64,000 bases of DNA from Nitratireductor luteus (GTDB lineage Bacteria > Pseudomonadota > Alphaproteobacteria > Rhizobiales > Rhizobiaceae): the NCBI RefSeq assembly GCF_026162365.1, contig NZ_JAOANW010000007.1:291706-355705 (forward strand), written 5' to 3'. Positions 17,667 through 26,354 of the stretch are shown here, one piece after another. The position numbers and the translations under genes are program-made. How positions within the stretch are numbered: the stretch's first letter is position 1; each line of letters starts with the position of its first letter. The notes under the pieces were generated by a model, which saw only the letters and a program-made list of their open reading frames with translations, made no database searches and had not been told where the DNA came from.

Positions 17667-18797
17667 ATGCTTATCAAAGGACTGTTCGGCGGCGCACTGA
17701 TCGCGCTGACGGCATGGACCTCGGCGGCCCTCGCGGAGGAGGTGACGGTCACCGACATCGCCGGGCGCGAGGTGAAGGTCGACGTACCCGTCGACAAGGT
17801 GATCCTCGGCGAAGGCCGTCAGATCTATCTCACCGCCGTGCTCGACACGGAAGATCCCTTCAAGCGCGTGGTCGGCTGGCGTGAGGATTTCTCCCAGGCC
17901 GATCCCGACAACTACGCCGTCTATCTGAAAAAATTTCCCGCCATGGCCGACATCCCCACCTTCGGCGGCTTCAAGGACGGCACTTTCGACGTCGAGCAGG
18001 CGATCGCGCTCGACCCCGATGTCATGATCATGAACATCGAGTCCAAGCAGGCGACGGAAGACGCGCAATATATCGAAAAGCTCGCCCAGGTGGGCATTCC
18101 GGTCGTCTATGTCGATTTCCGCGAGAACCCCTTCACCAACATCGAGCCGAGCATGCGCCTCATCGGCAAGCTGTTCGGCGAGGAAGAAAAGGCGGAAGCC
18201 TTCATCGACTACCGCGCCCGGCAGATCGCCCGCGTCACCGACGTGATCGCCGAGGCCAAGCCCGAGCGTCCGACGGTCTTCATCGACCGCGCCGGCGGCT
18301 ATTCCGAGGATTGCTGCATGAGCTTCGGCGCGGATAATTTCGGCAAGTTCGTCGAGATGGCCGGCGGTGAGAACATCGCAAAGGGCATCATTCCCGGCAC
18401 GTTCGGCACGGTCAACCCCGAGCAGATCATCGCCGCAAACCCCGACCAGGTGATCGTTACCGGCGGCAATTGGGACGCCTATGTGCCGGGCGGCGACTGG
18501 GTGGGTGTCGGCCCCGGCGCCGACACCGGCGAAGCGCTACGCAAGCTCAAGGCGCTGACCGGTCGCACAGCCTTCACCGGCGTAAAGGCCGTTGAGACTG
18601 GCCAATACCATGCCATCTGGCACCAGTTCTACAACAGCCCCTACCAGTTCGTCGCCATCCAGCAGATGGCCAAGTGGCTGCACCCCGAGCTCTTCGCCGA
18701 ACTCGATGCGGAGGAGACCTTCCGGGAGCTTCACGAAAAGTTCCTGCCGGTGGACTACGCGCCGGGCCATTGGGTCTCCTTGTCCGATGCCCGCTGA
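17667..18797 (+). CDS. Iron-type ABC transporter substrate-binding protein (paralog 3)
   Basis: Third tandem periplasmic binding protein, 376 residues. The signal peptide ends near SAALAEE, followed by VTVTDIAGREVKVDVPVDKV. The Cys pair is at 216-217 (EDCCMSFG), and HAIWHQFYNSPYQFVAIQQM is kept. It looks closer to paralog 1 than to paralog 2 (shared AYVPGG and RAGGY segments). The last 11 bases overlap the permease start, so this copy is the one most tightly tied to the membrane part. Three receptors for one permease would widen the set of ligands. Confidence 0.88.
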   Translation: MLIKGLFGGALIALTAWTSAALAEEVTVTDIAGREVKVDVPVDKVILGEGRQIYLTAVLDTEDPFKRVVGWREDFSQADPDNYAVYLKKFPAMADIPTFGGFKDGTFDVEQAIALDPDVMIMNIESKQATEDAQYIEKLAQVGIPVVYVDFRENPFTNIEPSMRLIGKLFGEEEKAEAFIDYRARQIARVTDVIAEAKPERPTVFIDRAGGYSEDCCMSFGADNFGKFVEMAGGENIAKGIIPGTFGTVNPEQIIAANPDQVIVTGGNWDAYVPGGDWVGVGPGADTGEALRKLKALTGRTAFTGVKAVETGQYHAIWHQFYNSPYQFVAIQQMAKWLHPELFAELDAEETFRELHEKFLPVDYAPGHWVSLSDAR

Positions 18798-19869
18798 GGT
18801 CACGGAAAATCCATCTGCCGCAATTCCTTCGGCATCGGGGCGCGGTCTTTACCGCGCCCTGGTCTGGCGCAAGCAGTTGATCCTGGCGGGGCTTGTGCTT
18901 GCCCTGCTCCTCAGCCTGTGCGTCGACCTCGCGCTCGGACCCGCCCGCTACGGGCTCGATCAGGTGGTGCTTGCGCTGATCGCGCCGGATGCCGTGCCGG
19001 TTCAGGTGCGCGTCGTGCTTTGGGAGATCCGCATGCCCATCGCCCTGATGGCGGTGGTGGTGGGTGCCGCGCTGTCGGTTGCCGGCGCCCAGATGCAGAC
19101 GATCTTGAACAACCCGCTGGCAAGCCCCTTCACTCTCGGAATTTCCGCCGCCGCAGGCTTCGGCGCCGCCCTTGCGCTGGCCTTCGGCGTGGCGCTCATC
19201 CCGGCCGCCATCCAGTATGTGGTGCCGATGAATGCCTTCGTCATGGCCATGCTGACGGCGTTCCTGATCCATGTGCTCAGCATGAAGCAGGGCGTGACCG
19301 TGCAGACCATCGTCCTGCTCGGCATCGCGCTGGTCTTCACCTTCAACGCCCTTCTGGCGCTGGTGCAGTTCTTCGCCACCCAGGAGGCGCTGGCCGCGGT
19401 GGTGTTCTGGACCATGGGCAGCCTGACCAAGGCCACTTGGCCGAAATTCTGGATCACCCTGGCCGTGGTCCTCGTGGTGATCCCGCTTTTCGTCCGCCGC
19501 GCGTGGTCGCTGACTGCCATGCGGCTGGGCGAGGCGAAGGCGGAGAGTTTCGGCGTGAAGGTCGCGCGGATCAGGCTCGAAACACTGGTACTGGTGAGCC
19601 TTCTGGCGGCGATCCCCGTCGCCTTTGTCGGCACGGTCGGTTTTATCGGGCTGGTCGGCCCGCACATCGCGCGCATGCTCATCGGCGAGGACCAGCGCTT
19701 CTTCCTGCCCGCCTCGGCGCTCGCCGGCGCGCTCATTCTGTCGATCAGCTCGGTGGTCTCCAAGACGCTGATACCGGGCACCATCTTCCCGATCGGCATC
19801 GTCACCTCCCTTGTGGGCATCCCGTTCTTCATCTCCCTCATCTTCAGCAATGCGAGGCGGTCATGGTGA
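18787..19869 (+). CDS. FecCD-family ABC transporter permease
   Basis: Inner-membrane permease of 360 residues with about nine or ten hydrophobic segments. Family marks are GAQMQTILNNPLASPFTLGIS near residues 99-120 and GFIGLVGPHIARMLIGEDQR near 285-305, the cytoplasmic loop that contacts the ATPase. Only one permease gene is present, so it should act as a homodimer, as in BtuC and HmuU. ATG 18787 overlaps the preceding gene; its stop overlaps the ATPase start by seven bases. Confidence 0.92.
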   Translation: MPAEVTENPSAAIPSASGRGLYRALVWRKQLILAGLVLALLLSLCVDLALGPARYGLDQVVLALIAPDAVPVQVRVVLWEIRMPIALMAVVVGAALSVAGAQMQTILNNPLASPFTLGISAAAGFGAALALAFGVALIPAAIQYVVPMNAFVMAMLTAFLIHVLSMKQGVTVQTIVLLGIALVFTFNALLALVQFFATQEALAAVVFWTMGSLTKATWPKFWITLAVVLVVIPLFVRRAWSLTAMRLGEAKAESFGVKVARIRLETLVLVSLLAAIPVAFVGTVGFIGLVGPHIARMLIGEDQRFFLPASALAGALILSISSVVSKTLIPGTIFPIGIVTSLVGIPFFISLIFSNARRSW

Positions 19870-20660
19870 GCATTCGTCTGAACGATCTAGGCGCCGGATA
19901 TGGCCGCAAGCCGGTCGTGTCCGGGATCTCGACGCCGGCTTTCGGCGCCGGCGAGGTCATTGCCGTGGTCGGTCCCAACGCCGCCGGCAAATCGACGCTG
20001 TTCAAGCGTATCGCCGGCCTGCTGAAAGGGCCCGGAGAGGTGGTCCTGGAGGTGGAGGCCAATGGATGGGCGAGTGGCCGCGCGATCAGCTACATGCCCC
20101 AGGACAATTCATCCAGCGCCGTTCTGAGCGTTTATGAATCCATCGTCCTGGCGCGCAAACAGGGCAGCTCGCTCCATGTCGGCGACGACGATCTGCGGGT
20201 GGTCGATGCGACCGTGGAAGCGCTCGGTATCGAGTCCATCGTCGCCCGCAATATCGGCGATCTCAGCGGCGGTCAGCGCCAGCTTGTAAGCATCGCCCAG
20301 ACGCTCGCCCGCGAGCCGCAGGTTCTGTTGATGGACGAGCCCACATCCGCGCTCGACCTGCATCGCCAGATCGGTGTGCTCTCGCTGGTCCGGCGGCTGG
20401 CGCGCGAGCGCGGCATGGTGATTTTCATCGCCCTGCACGACCTCAACCACGCGCTGCGCTTCGCCGACCATGTGATGGTCATTGCCAATGGCGGCCTGCA
20501 TGCCTGCGGCCCTGTGGCGAAGGTCCTGACGCCGGCGCTTTTGCGCAGCGTCTACGAGATCGAAGCGCGCATCGAGCGATGCTCGCAGGGCCAGCCCCAT
20601 GTGATCGTCGACGATGTGGCGGGCGACCGACCCGTTGCGAGCTTCGCGCTGAGCGCATGA
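19863..20660 (+). CDS. Iron-type ABC transporter ATP-binding protein
   Basis: The ATPase of the uptake system, 265 residues. Walker A is VGPNAAGKST near residues 38-47, the signature is LSGGQRQLVSIAQTLA, and Walker B is VLLMDEPTSALD, with the switch His in ALHDLNHALRF. This is the FecE/HmuV class. It overlaps the permease upstream by seven bases and the methyltransferase downstream by four, so translation is coupled through the operon. Confidence 0.93.
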   Translation: MVSIRLNDLGAGYGRKPVVSGISTPAFGAGEVIAVVGPNAAGKSTLFKRIAGLLKGPGEVVLEVEANGWASGRAISYMPQDNSSSAVLSVYESIVLARKQGSSLHVGDDDLRVVDATVEALGIESIVARNIGDLSGGQRQLVSIAQTLAREPQVLLMDEPTSALDLHRQIGVLSLVRRLARERGMVIFIALHDLNHALRFADHVMVIANGGLHACGPVAKVLTPALLRSVYEIEARIERCSQGQPHVIVDDVAGDRPVASFALSA

Positions 20661-21451
20661 CAGGCGAAGAGACAGCCCTGCGGGCGAATTACGGGCTCAA
20701 GGACGAGATCCGCGACTATTGGTCGGGCCGGGCCGCGACCTTCGACGATTCGCCTTCGCACCGGATCGACGAGGAATACGGCATGCCCGAGTGGCATCGG
20801 CTCATCCGCCAGGCCTGCGGCCTCGAGCCATCCGGGAACCTTGCCGGCCATCGGGTGCTGGACATCGCCTGCGGCACCGGAGAGGTCAGCCGCATGCTCT
20901 GCGGCCTTGGAGCGATGGTGACTGGCATCGACTTTTCCGAAACTATGCTGGCAACGGCTCGCCGCAAGCTGGACGGACAGGCGTGGAGCGGCCTCCTCTG
21001 CGACGCCGAGGCGCTCGCGCTCCTCCCCGACGCGCATTTCGACCTGGCAGTCACCCGCCATCTCGTCTGGACCCTGACCGATCCGACGGCCGCTTTCGCC
21101 GAATGGCGGCGCGTGCTGAAGCCGGGCGGCAGGATATTGATCGTCGACGGCAATTGGGCGGCGCCCAGGGGCATTCTCCAGCGCGTCCGTAACTGGCTGG
21201 CGAACCGGCTGGAACCAGCAGCCGAGCCCGACCGCCTCGATCGCGAACGGCACAGCGCCATTCTGTCCCGTGTCGCCTACGCTGAGGGCCTGACGCCTGA
21301 GAAGCTGGAGCATGATCTGCGCCAGGCCGGGTTCACCGAATGCCGGATATTATCGGTGCATCGCCTCTATGGACCGGGCATGCGAAACGCCGGCCTCGCC
21401 CAGCGCCTGCGGCTGACCGGCACCCACCGCTTCGCGCTCGTGGCTGGTTGA
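20657..21451 (+). CDS. Class I SAM-dependent methyltransferase
   Basis: A cytoplasmic methyltransferase of 264 residues. Motif I is VLDIACGTGEVSRML near residues 69-83, motif II lies in VTGIDFSETML, and motif III-IV features are in FDLAVTRHLVWTL and LKPGGRILIVDGNW. It belongs to the broad UbiE/Methyltransf_11 type and the substrate cannot be deduced. Its ATG overlaps the ATPase stop (ATGA), which makes it a true member of the uptake operon. It might modify or release the imported ligand; this is inference from the coupling. Confidence 0.85.
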   Translation: MTGEETALRANYGLKDEIRDYWSGRAATFDDSPSHRIDEEYGMPEWHRLIRQACGLEPSGNLAGHRVLDIACGTGEVSRMLCGLGAMVTGIDFSETMLATARRKLDGQAWSGLLCDAEALALLPDAHFDLAVTRHLVWTLTDPTAAFAEWRRVLKPGGRILIVDGNWAAPRGILQRVRNWLANRLEPAAEPDRLDRERHSAILSRVAYAEGLTPEKLEHDLRQAGFTECRILSVHRLYGPGMRNAGLAQRLRLTGTHRFALVAG

Positions 21452-21504
21452 GGCCCGGCCCGTCGCACCACATAAGCCTCAGTACCGCCCCTCCACCCGC
21501 CTGC

Positions 21505-21790
21505 CGTCACCTTCTCCCCGCAAGGCAGGCAGCCGCATATGTCGGCGTCTTCCCCCACTCCGTCCCGCTTCGCGGTCCACCCCTCCCCCGCAACGGGGGA
21601 GAGGAAACGCCGGCCGTGGCGCGAGAGCCCTTCCTCTCCCCCACTCTTGGTGGGGGAGAGGTGGATCGGCCGAAGGCCGAGACGGAGTGGGGGAGCAACG
21701 CCGCTTCCGAACGGGTGAAGGAGGATGGCCGCGACGTCGGCGCCCCCTCGCTCCGTTTACGGGTGAGGGTGAGGGGCGGCGACGCGGCTT
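21505..21790. repeat. Large intergenic palindromic element (MITE-like)
   Basis: This fills the gap between the methyltransferase gene and the convergent DUF11 gene. Outer arms TCCCCCACTCCGTC (21551-21564) and GACGGAGTGGGGGA (21681-21694) are perfect complements. Two inner hairpins lie between: CTCCCCCG/CGGGGGAG (21583-21601) and CTCTCCCCCA/TGGGGGAGAG (21634-21660). It looks like the degenerate C-rich palindromic elements spread through rhizobial genomes and may also end both transcripts. Confidence 0.7.
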
Positions 21791-21793
21791 CGT

Positions 21794-24700
21794 TCACTTG
21801 TAAACGTCCGGCGTTTGCCCCCTCGGCGTCGTTCTGCCCGGGCTTTTGGTCTGGACGCGGGTTTCGATGGTGAGGGTGTATTTGGGGGCGGTCTGTTTCC
21901 AGCGGTGCTGGATGAGCTTGCGGACGGCCCTGGTGCGTTTGGCGGCGGTCCTGCGGTCGGTGTCGGGGTCGATATAGGCAAGGCTGAGCGTTGCCGGCTC
22001 GGTGGCCAGCACGGCGATCAGCCGGTCGAGGCCGGCCTCCCATTCGGGCCGGAGCGTGGTGGAACCGGGGGCGAAGGCGTCCGCGGTCAGGTCGAGCCGC
22101 ACCACGCGGCCGATGGCGGCGGCGAAGTTGAGGCGCGAGGCCTTGCCGGCGGTCAGCCGCACCGCGCGCGGGTTCTCGCTGGTGAGCCTGTAGCCGGTGG
22201 GCAGGGTGCGGGTGTCGAGCTTCATCAGGAAGGTCGAGCCGATGCGCTGGTCGGGCAGGTCGGCGCAGGCCACGTGGAAGCGGCCATGCCTGTCGGTGGT
22301 GATCAGCAGCCCGCTGACGGTGGCCACCCGGACGCCGGCAAGGCCGCGCTCGCCGTCGTCCTGATAGCCGTTGCGGTTGGTATCGTCGAACACCTTGCCG
22401 ATGACGTCGCCGCAGTCGAAGACCGGCTCGACCACCACTTCCACGGTCGCCGTGGCGACCGGCGTCAACCGCTCTCCGCTTAGGTTCTCCACCCATGTGC
22501 GGTTGACGTATTCTCCCGGTCCCGCGGCGGCGGATACCGTGAGGCTCAGCCCGATTTCGATCTCTGCTTCGAACGCTCCAGCTCCAACCTCGACGTCTGA
22601 CGACAGAGGGATATTCTCGAATGACAGCCGTCGCCCGTCGACCCGTGGCGCAACCGCTGTCCCGCCGACCGTCGCGGAACCCTCGACGAAGGAGAATCCG
22701 GCCGGAATCTCATCGACGACATTCTCCACCGAGGCGCGGAGCGGGCCTGACACCCGCACCCGGATCGTGTAAGGCACCCGTTGGCCAGGTTGAACCCGCG
22801 TAATCGCTGCTGTCTTGGATATCTCCATGTCCGGTTCGACGGAGATGTCGACGAGCGCCTGCGCCTCGCCCGATTCGACGGGTCGGCCATCCGGATCCGT
22901 GCCTTCGGCCGTCGCCGTGTTGACGATACCGTTCAGCACCTTCTGCGCGTTCGCGATGTCCTCGCCGCTCATCCTGTAGGCAGCTGCGAAGGTCTGGCTT
23001 GCCCCTGGCGCCAGGTCGGCAGAAGCTGGCGTGAAGCCCGACAGGCTGACCGTTCCCGCTTTGCCGTCGAAGAGCGGGCCGGCATCCTTCGGCGCCACGT
23101 TCGCCAGCGTCATATTGCCGGTGTTTGTGACCGCAAATTCATAGACAATCTCGTCTCCGGCATCGATGGCTCCATTGCCGTTGGCGTCCCGGTATTCCCC
23201 CGTCTTGACAAGGGAAAGGCCCGGGCTGCCTTCTATGAAGATCGCCGCCTGTGCCGTATCGACGACTGAATGGCCGTCGGGAGCCGTGCCCGTCACGGTA
23301 GCCGTGTTCGATACCCGGCCCGCATCCACATCCGCCTGCGTCAGCGGATAGCTGGCCGTGAAGGTGCCGCTGTCGACCGCTCCTGGCACAAGGCTGGGTA
23401 TCGGACCACCTTCCACCGTCACCCGCGGATCGTCCACGGCGACATCCGCCAGCGTTACATTACCGGTATTCGTCAACGTGAAAGCGTAGGCGATGTGGTC
23501 GCCCACATCCGCAACGCCGTTGCCGTTCGTGTCGACATGAGCCGCGATTTTCTCCAGCATGATAGCCTCGATGCTGGCCAGGAGCAGGGTCTTGCTCCCC
23601 TCGGCGCTGACATTATCGCCACCAGGCGTCGTCCCCGTCGCCGTTGCGGTGTTCTCGACCATTCCCGCGTCGATGTGCTCCTGCGTGAGATCGAGAACCG
23701 CAGTAAAGGTCGTGCCGTCGCTGCCGCCAGGCGCGAGGCTGGGTATCGGATCACCCGATACAACTGCGTCCGGGTCCGTCACGACGACGTTCGACAGTGT
23801 TACATTGCCCGCATTCCCGACCACAAAGGTATAGCCCACACGATCGCCGGCATCGGGGATGCCGTTGCCGTTGGCATCGACATAGATGCCGGTTTTCTCC
23901 AGTTGCAGCTTCCCAGCGGCATCCGCCGGTATCGTCGCGCTGTCCTGGGCGCTGACGGGTGTGGCGCTGGGGCCCGTCCCCCGCACCGTTGCCGTGTTCG
24001 GGTACACGCCGTTGTCGACATCCGCCTGCGTCACCGTATAGGTGGCCGTATAGGTCGTACTGTCGGTCTCTCCTGGCGCCAGGCTGGCGATCGGACCGCC
24101 CGACACCGTCACGCCCGGATCGTCCAGGGTGACGTTTGTCAGTGTCACAGTGCCCGTGTTCGTCACTGCAAAGGTGTAGGTGAGCGTCTCCCCCGCATCC
24201 AGGGCCCCGTTTCCATTGTCATCGGAAATCTCGCCCTCCTTATCGAGCGAGAGCCGCAATACCCTCTCCAGAACCGTTGTAACGTCCGCCTGGTCGAGAT
24301 GGATGCCGTTCGCGGAAGTGCCCGCCGCAAACGCCGCGTTCTGAACCTTGCCCCTATCGAGATCCGCCTGCGTCAGCGTATAGCTCGCCGTGAAGGTCGT
24401 ACTGTCGGCCTCTCCTGGCGCCAAGCTGGCGATGGGGTTGCCGGACACAGTCACCCCTGGCGTAGGGTCGTTCACGCTGACATTCGTCAGCGCCACATTA
24501 CCCGTGTTTTCCACGGTGAAGGCGTAATTGATGTGATCGCCCGCATCCGTGACACCGTTGCCATTCGTGTCGATAGGCGTGCCGGCCTTGTCGAGGCTGA
24601 TTGCCGGCGTCTTGGGGATGATCACCTCGGTCGGTTCCGTATCGGCGCCGGCGCTGGAATAGGCGCTCAACTCGCCGACGGTCGGCGAGGTTCCCACGCC

Positions 24701-25666
24701 CACCGCCTGGTTGGTCAGCCGCCCCACCTCGATATCCGCCTGCGTCAGGTCGTAGGTGGCCATGAATGTCGCCGTTTCGCCGGGCTGCAAGGTGCCCTGG
24801 GGCGACGAACCGTTGTTGGACACGAATGTCGGGCCGGTCGTCAGATTGAGCAGCGTGCCGTCGCCGCGCTCGAGGATGTCCTCGCTGATCCTTACATCGG
24901 TCAGCGTTTCGATGCCGGTGTTTTCGATGGTCATCGTGAAGGTGACCGTGTCGCCCGCCAGCGTACCGTCGAGCGCGGCCGTCTTGCTCATGTCGAGCGG
25001 CGAAACGCCGAGGGCGAAGTTCACTAAACAGCGTTGGGTTCCACTCGCAGTGACCGTCAAATTCTCGGTGGTTGAACTGGCAGTAAACGTATAGGCGAGA
25101 TGCGACCACTGTCCCGAATTCGAAAGCGGGAAAGTCTGCGGATTGTTGCCAACGTCGACGATAATATTTTCACAGGCGGAGGCATCCGAAATGGATACAG
25201 CCCACGGAACAGCAAAGAATGAGATCTTGTATTGCCGACCTGGGAGAAGACCAGAGACACTCGTTCTGATTGCTTCAATCCACCCTCCTGGAGAATTGCC
25301 CAGCATCGAAGTAAACGTATCGTCGCCCGTTGGAAGAATGGGAATCGGGGCGTTGTTCCATAGGTATTGACCAGACCAGCGGTCTCTCGATGAACAATCC
25401 GGTGTTCCACGAAACGTTGACCATCCCGCCGGTGTTCTGTTCCATCCGGGCGCGCAGGGCGCCGTAGGCGGAATGTTCTGCGCGCTGGCGGTCTGCGGCG
25501 CGAGCGTCATGAGGAACCCGGCCAGCAACAACATGAAAAGCCCGGCGCGTGCCGAGAGCCCGCCGCACGAAAGCATCGGCGCAAGGCGCCGGTGGAGGAT
25601 GCCGACACGCATCTCATCCTGAGGAACAGCAAAAAGAGTAGACAGGACTTGAAGCAGATTGGACAT
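21794..25666 (-). CDS. Giant secreted DUF11-repeat protein with calcium-loop motifs and OmpA-like end
   Basis: A 1290-residue exported protein. A signal peptide lies at about 31-63 (ending PQTASAQN), so the real start may be the ATG of residue 19 or 31. Residues 64-225 form a Cys-containing N-terminal domain. From about 225 to 940 there are six DUF11-type beta-sandwich repeats of 110-125 residues, each with a NTGN-VTLTNV-DP core. Five begin with a D-x-NGNG-x-x-D-x-G-[DE] loop (near 366, 482, 597, 712, 827) like a calcium-binding dockerin or EF-hand loop. A further DUF11-like unit (945-1080), an SdrD B-like unit (GKVFDDTNRNGYQDDGERGLAGVRV) and a final OmpA-like segment follow. Probably a surface or periplasmic adhesin. 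No secretion partner is adjacent. Confidence 0.85.
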   Translation of the reverse strand: MSNLLQVLSTLFAVPQDEMRVGILHRRLAPMLSCGGLSARAGLFMLLLAGFLMTLAPQTASAQNIPPTAPCAPGWNRTPAGWSTFRGTPDCSSRDRWSGQYLWNNAPIPILPTGDDTFTSMLGNSPGGWIEAIRTSVSGLLPGRQYKISFFAVPWAVSISDASACENIIVDVGNNPQTFPLSNSGQWSHLAYTFTASSTTENLTVTASGTQRCLVNFALGVSPLDMSKTAALDGTLAGDTVTFTMTIENTGIETLTDVRISEDILERGDGTLLNLTTGPTFVSNNGSSPQGTLQPGETATFMATYDLTQADIEVGRLTNQAVGVGTSPTVGELSAYSSAGADTEPTEVIIPKTPAISLDKAGTPIDTNGNGVTDAGDHINYAFTVENTGNVALTNVSVNDPTPGVTVSGNPIASLAPGEADSTTFTASYTLTQADLDRGKVQNAAFAAGTSANGIHLDQADVTTVLERVLRLSLDKEGEISDDNGNGALDAGETLTYTFAVTNTGTVTLTNVTLDDPGVTVSGGPIASLAPGETDSTTYTATYTVTQADVDNGVYPNTATVRGTGPSATPVSAQDSATIPADAAGKLQLEKTGIYVDANGNGIPDAGDRVGYTFVVGNAGNVTLSNVVVTDPDAVVSGDPIPSLAPGGSDGTTFTAVLDLTQEHIDAGMVENTATATGTTPGGDNVSAEGSKTLLLASIEAIMLEKIAAHVDTNGNGVADVGDHIAYAFTLTNTGNVTLADVAVDDPRVTVEGGPIPSLVPGAVDSGTFTASYPLTQADVDAGRVSNTATVTGTAPDGHSVVDTAQAAIFIEGSPGLSLVKTGEYRDANGNGAIDAGDEIVYEFAVTNTGNMTLANVAPKDAGPLFDGKAGTVSLSGFTPASADLAPGASQTFAAAYRMSGEDIANAQKVLNGIVNTATAEGTDPDGRPVESGEAQALVDISVEPDMEISKTAAITRVQPGQRVPYTIRVRVSGPLRASVENVVDEIPAGFSFVEGSATVGGTAVAPRVDGRRLSFENIPLSSDVEVGAGAFEAEIEIGLSLTVSAAAGPGEYVNRTWVENLSGERLTPVATATVEVVVEPVFDCGDVIGKVFDDTNRNGYQDDGERGLAGVRVATVSGLLITTDRHGRFHVACADLPDQRIGSTFLMKLDTRTLPTGYRLTSENPRAVRLTAGKASRLNFAAAIGRVVRLDLTADAFAPGSTTLRPEWEAGLDRLIAVLATEPATLSLAYIDPDTDRRTAAKRTRAVRKLIQHRWKQTAPKYTLTIETRVQTKSPGRTTPRGQTPDVYK

Positions 25667-26007
25667 GGAAACCCCATTGCGTGATCGGTATCACGGTGAA
25701 GGCCCGGTATCGGGCGACGCAGGTACAGGGACAAACGCTCCGTGCGGTCGACTGCGAAGGATGCGCACGGCGAAGGCCGCGCCGTGGGCACAGCGGGCCG
25801 GCCACTGCTAACGGGAACCGGGGATCCCGATAAGCGGGAAGGGGTAACCTTACGGTAACCCGCGCTCGAAAGATGGAGAGCGCCGGGCCGCTAGGGCACC
25901 CTCCCGAAAAGAGGATGTCGGTTTTCAGAAGATATCATGCGCCGACAAGGCGATGGATCATGACGACGGTTCAAGGAAGCGTCATCATGATCCGGCGTGC
26001 TATAGAA
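25667..26007. other. Intergenic region upstream of the DUF11 protein gene
   Basis: About 340 bases with no gene. It should hold the DUF11 gene promoter. It contains a repeated GGTAACC separated by TTAC (25843-25860) that could be a regulator site, and one copy of the family B palindrome at 25955-25993. Confidence 0.5.
25955..25993. repeat. Dispersed palindromic repeat, family B (copy 1)
   Basis: Outer arms GGATCATGA and TCATGATCC are perfect complements around a CGACGGTTCAAGGAAGCG core. Related copies are at 48132-48167 and 58664-58701. Confidence 0.65.
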
Positions 26008-26301
26008 CTAGCCGGCAAACCTGTTCATCTTCTTCGCCAGCTTGAAATCCAGCTCGGTCAGCCCGCCCGCGTCGTGCGTGGTGAGAACCACGTCGACCGT
26101 CTTGTAGACATTCTTCCATTCGGGATGATGGTCGAGCTTCTCCGCCGCCATCGCAACTCTGCTCATGAAGCCGAATGCGGCGTTGAAATCGCCGAATTCG
26201 AAGCGGCGGCTGATGGAATCGCCGTCCTCCGACAGCGACCAGCCGTCTATGTCGGTCAGCGCCTCATTTATCGATTTCCTATCGAGCTTTTGACGTGCCA
26301 T
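26008..26301 (-). CDS. 4a-hydroxytetrahydrobiopterin dehydratase (pterin-4a-carbinolamine dehydratase)
   Basis: Regenerates the pterin cofactor used by aromatic amino acid hydroxylases by removing water from the 4a-carbinolamine. The 97-residue protein has the active-site block [20 protein letters not shown] with the two histidines, and [16 protein letters not shown] with the third. The start at 26301 follows AGGGGAGCGG; an upstream in-frame ATG adds 16 residues that do not fit the family. No phenylalanine hydroxylase gene is nearby, so the enzyme may serve a pterin-dependent step encoded elsewhere. Confidence 0.93.
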   Translation of the reverse strand: MARQKLDRKSINEALTDIDGWSLSEDGDSISRRFEFGDFNAAFGFMSRVAMAAEKLDHHPEWKNVYKTVDVVLTTHDAGGLTELDFKLAKKMNRFAG

Positions 26302-26354
26302 GGTCCGCTCCCCTGGATATTTGCATGAAACGCAAAAAGGATTACGCACATCCC

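Noticed and set aside
18918..19862. Extended plus-strand frame running through the permease gene into the ATPase
   Set aside because: Only the part from 19863 is real; upstream it reads the FecCD gene in the wrong phase.
22800..25000. Direct repeats that could look like CRISPR or satellite DNA
   Set aside because: They are diverged, about 350 bases long, in one frame, and encode the DUF11 protein repeats.
23270..25027. A plus-strand open frame of 585 codons opposite the DUF11 gene
   Set aside because: The repeats of the DUF11 gene create periodic open antisense frames; its translation is Arg/His-rich with no domain.
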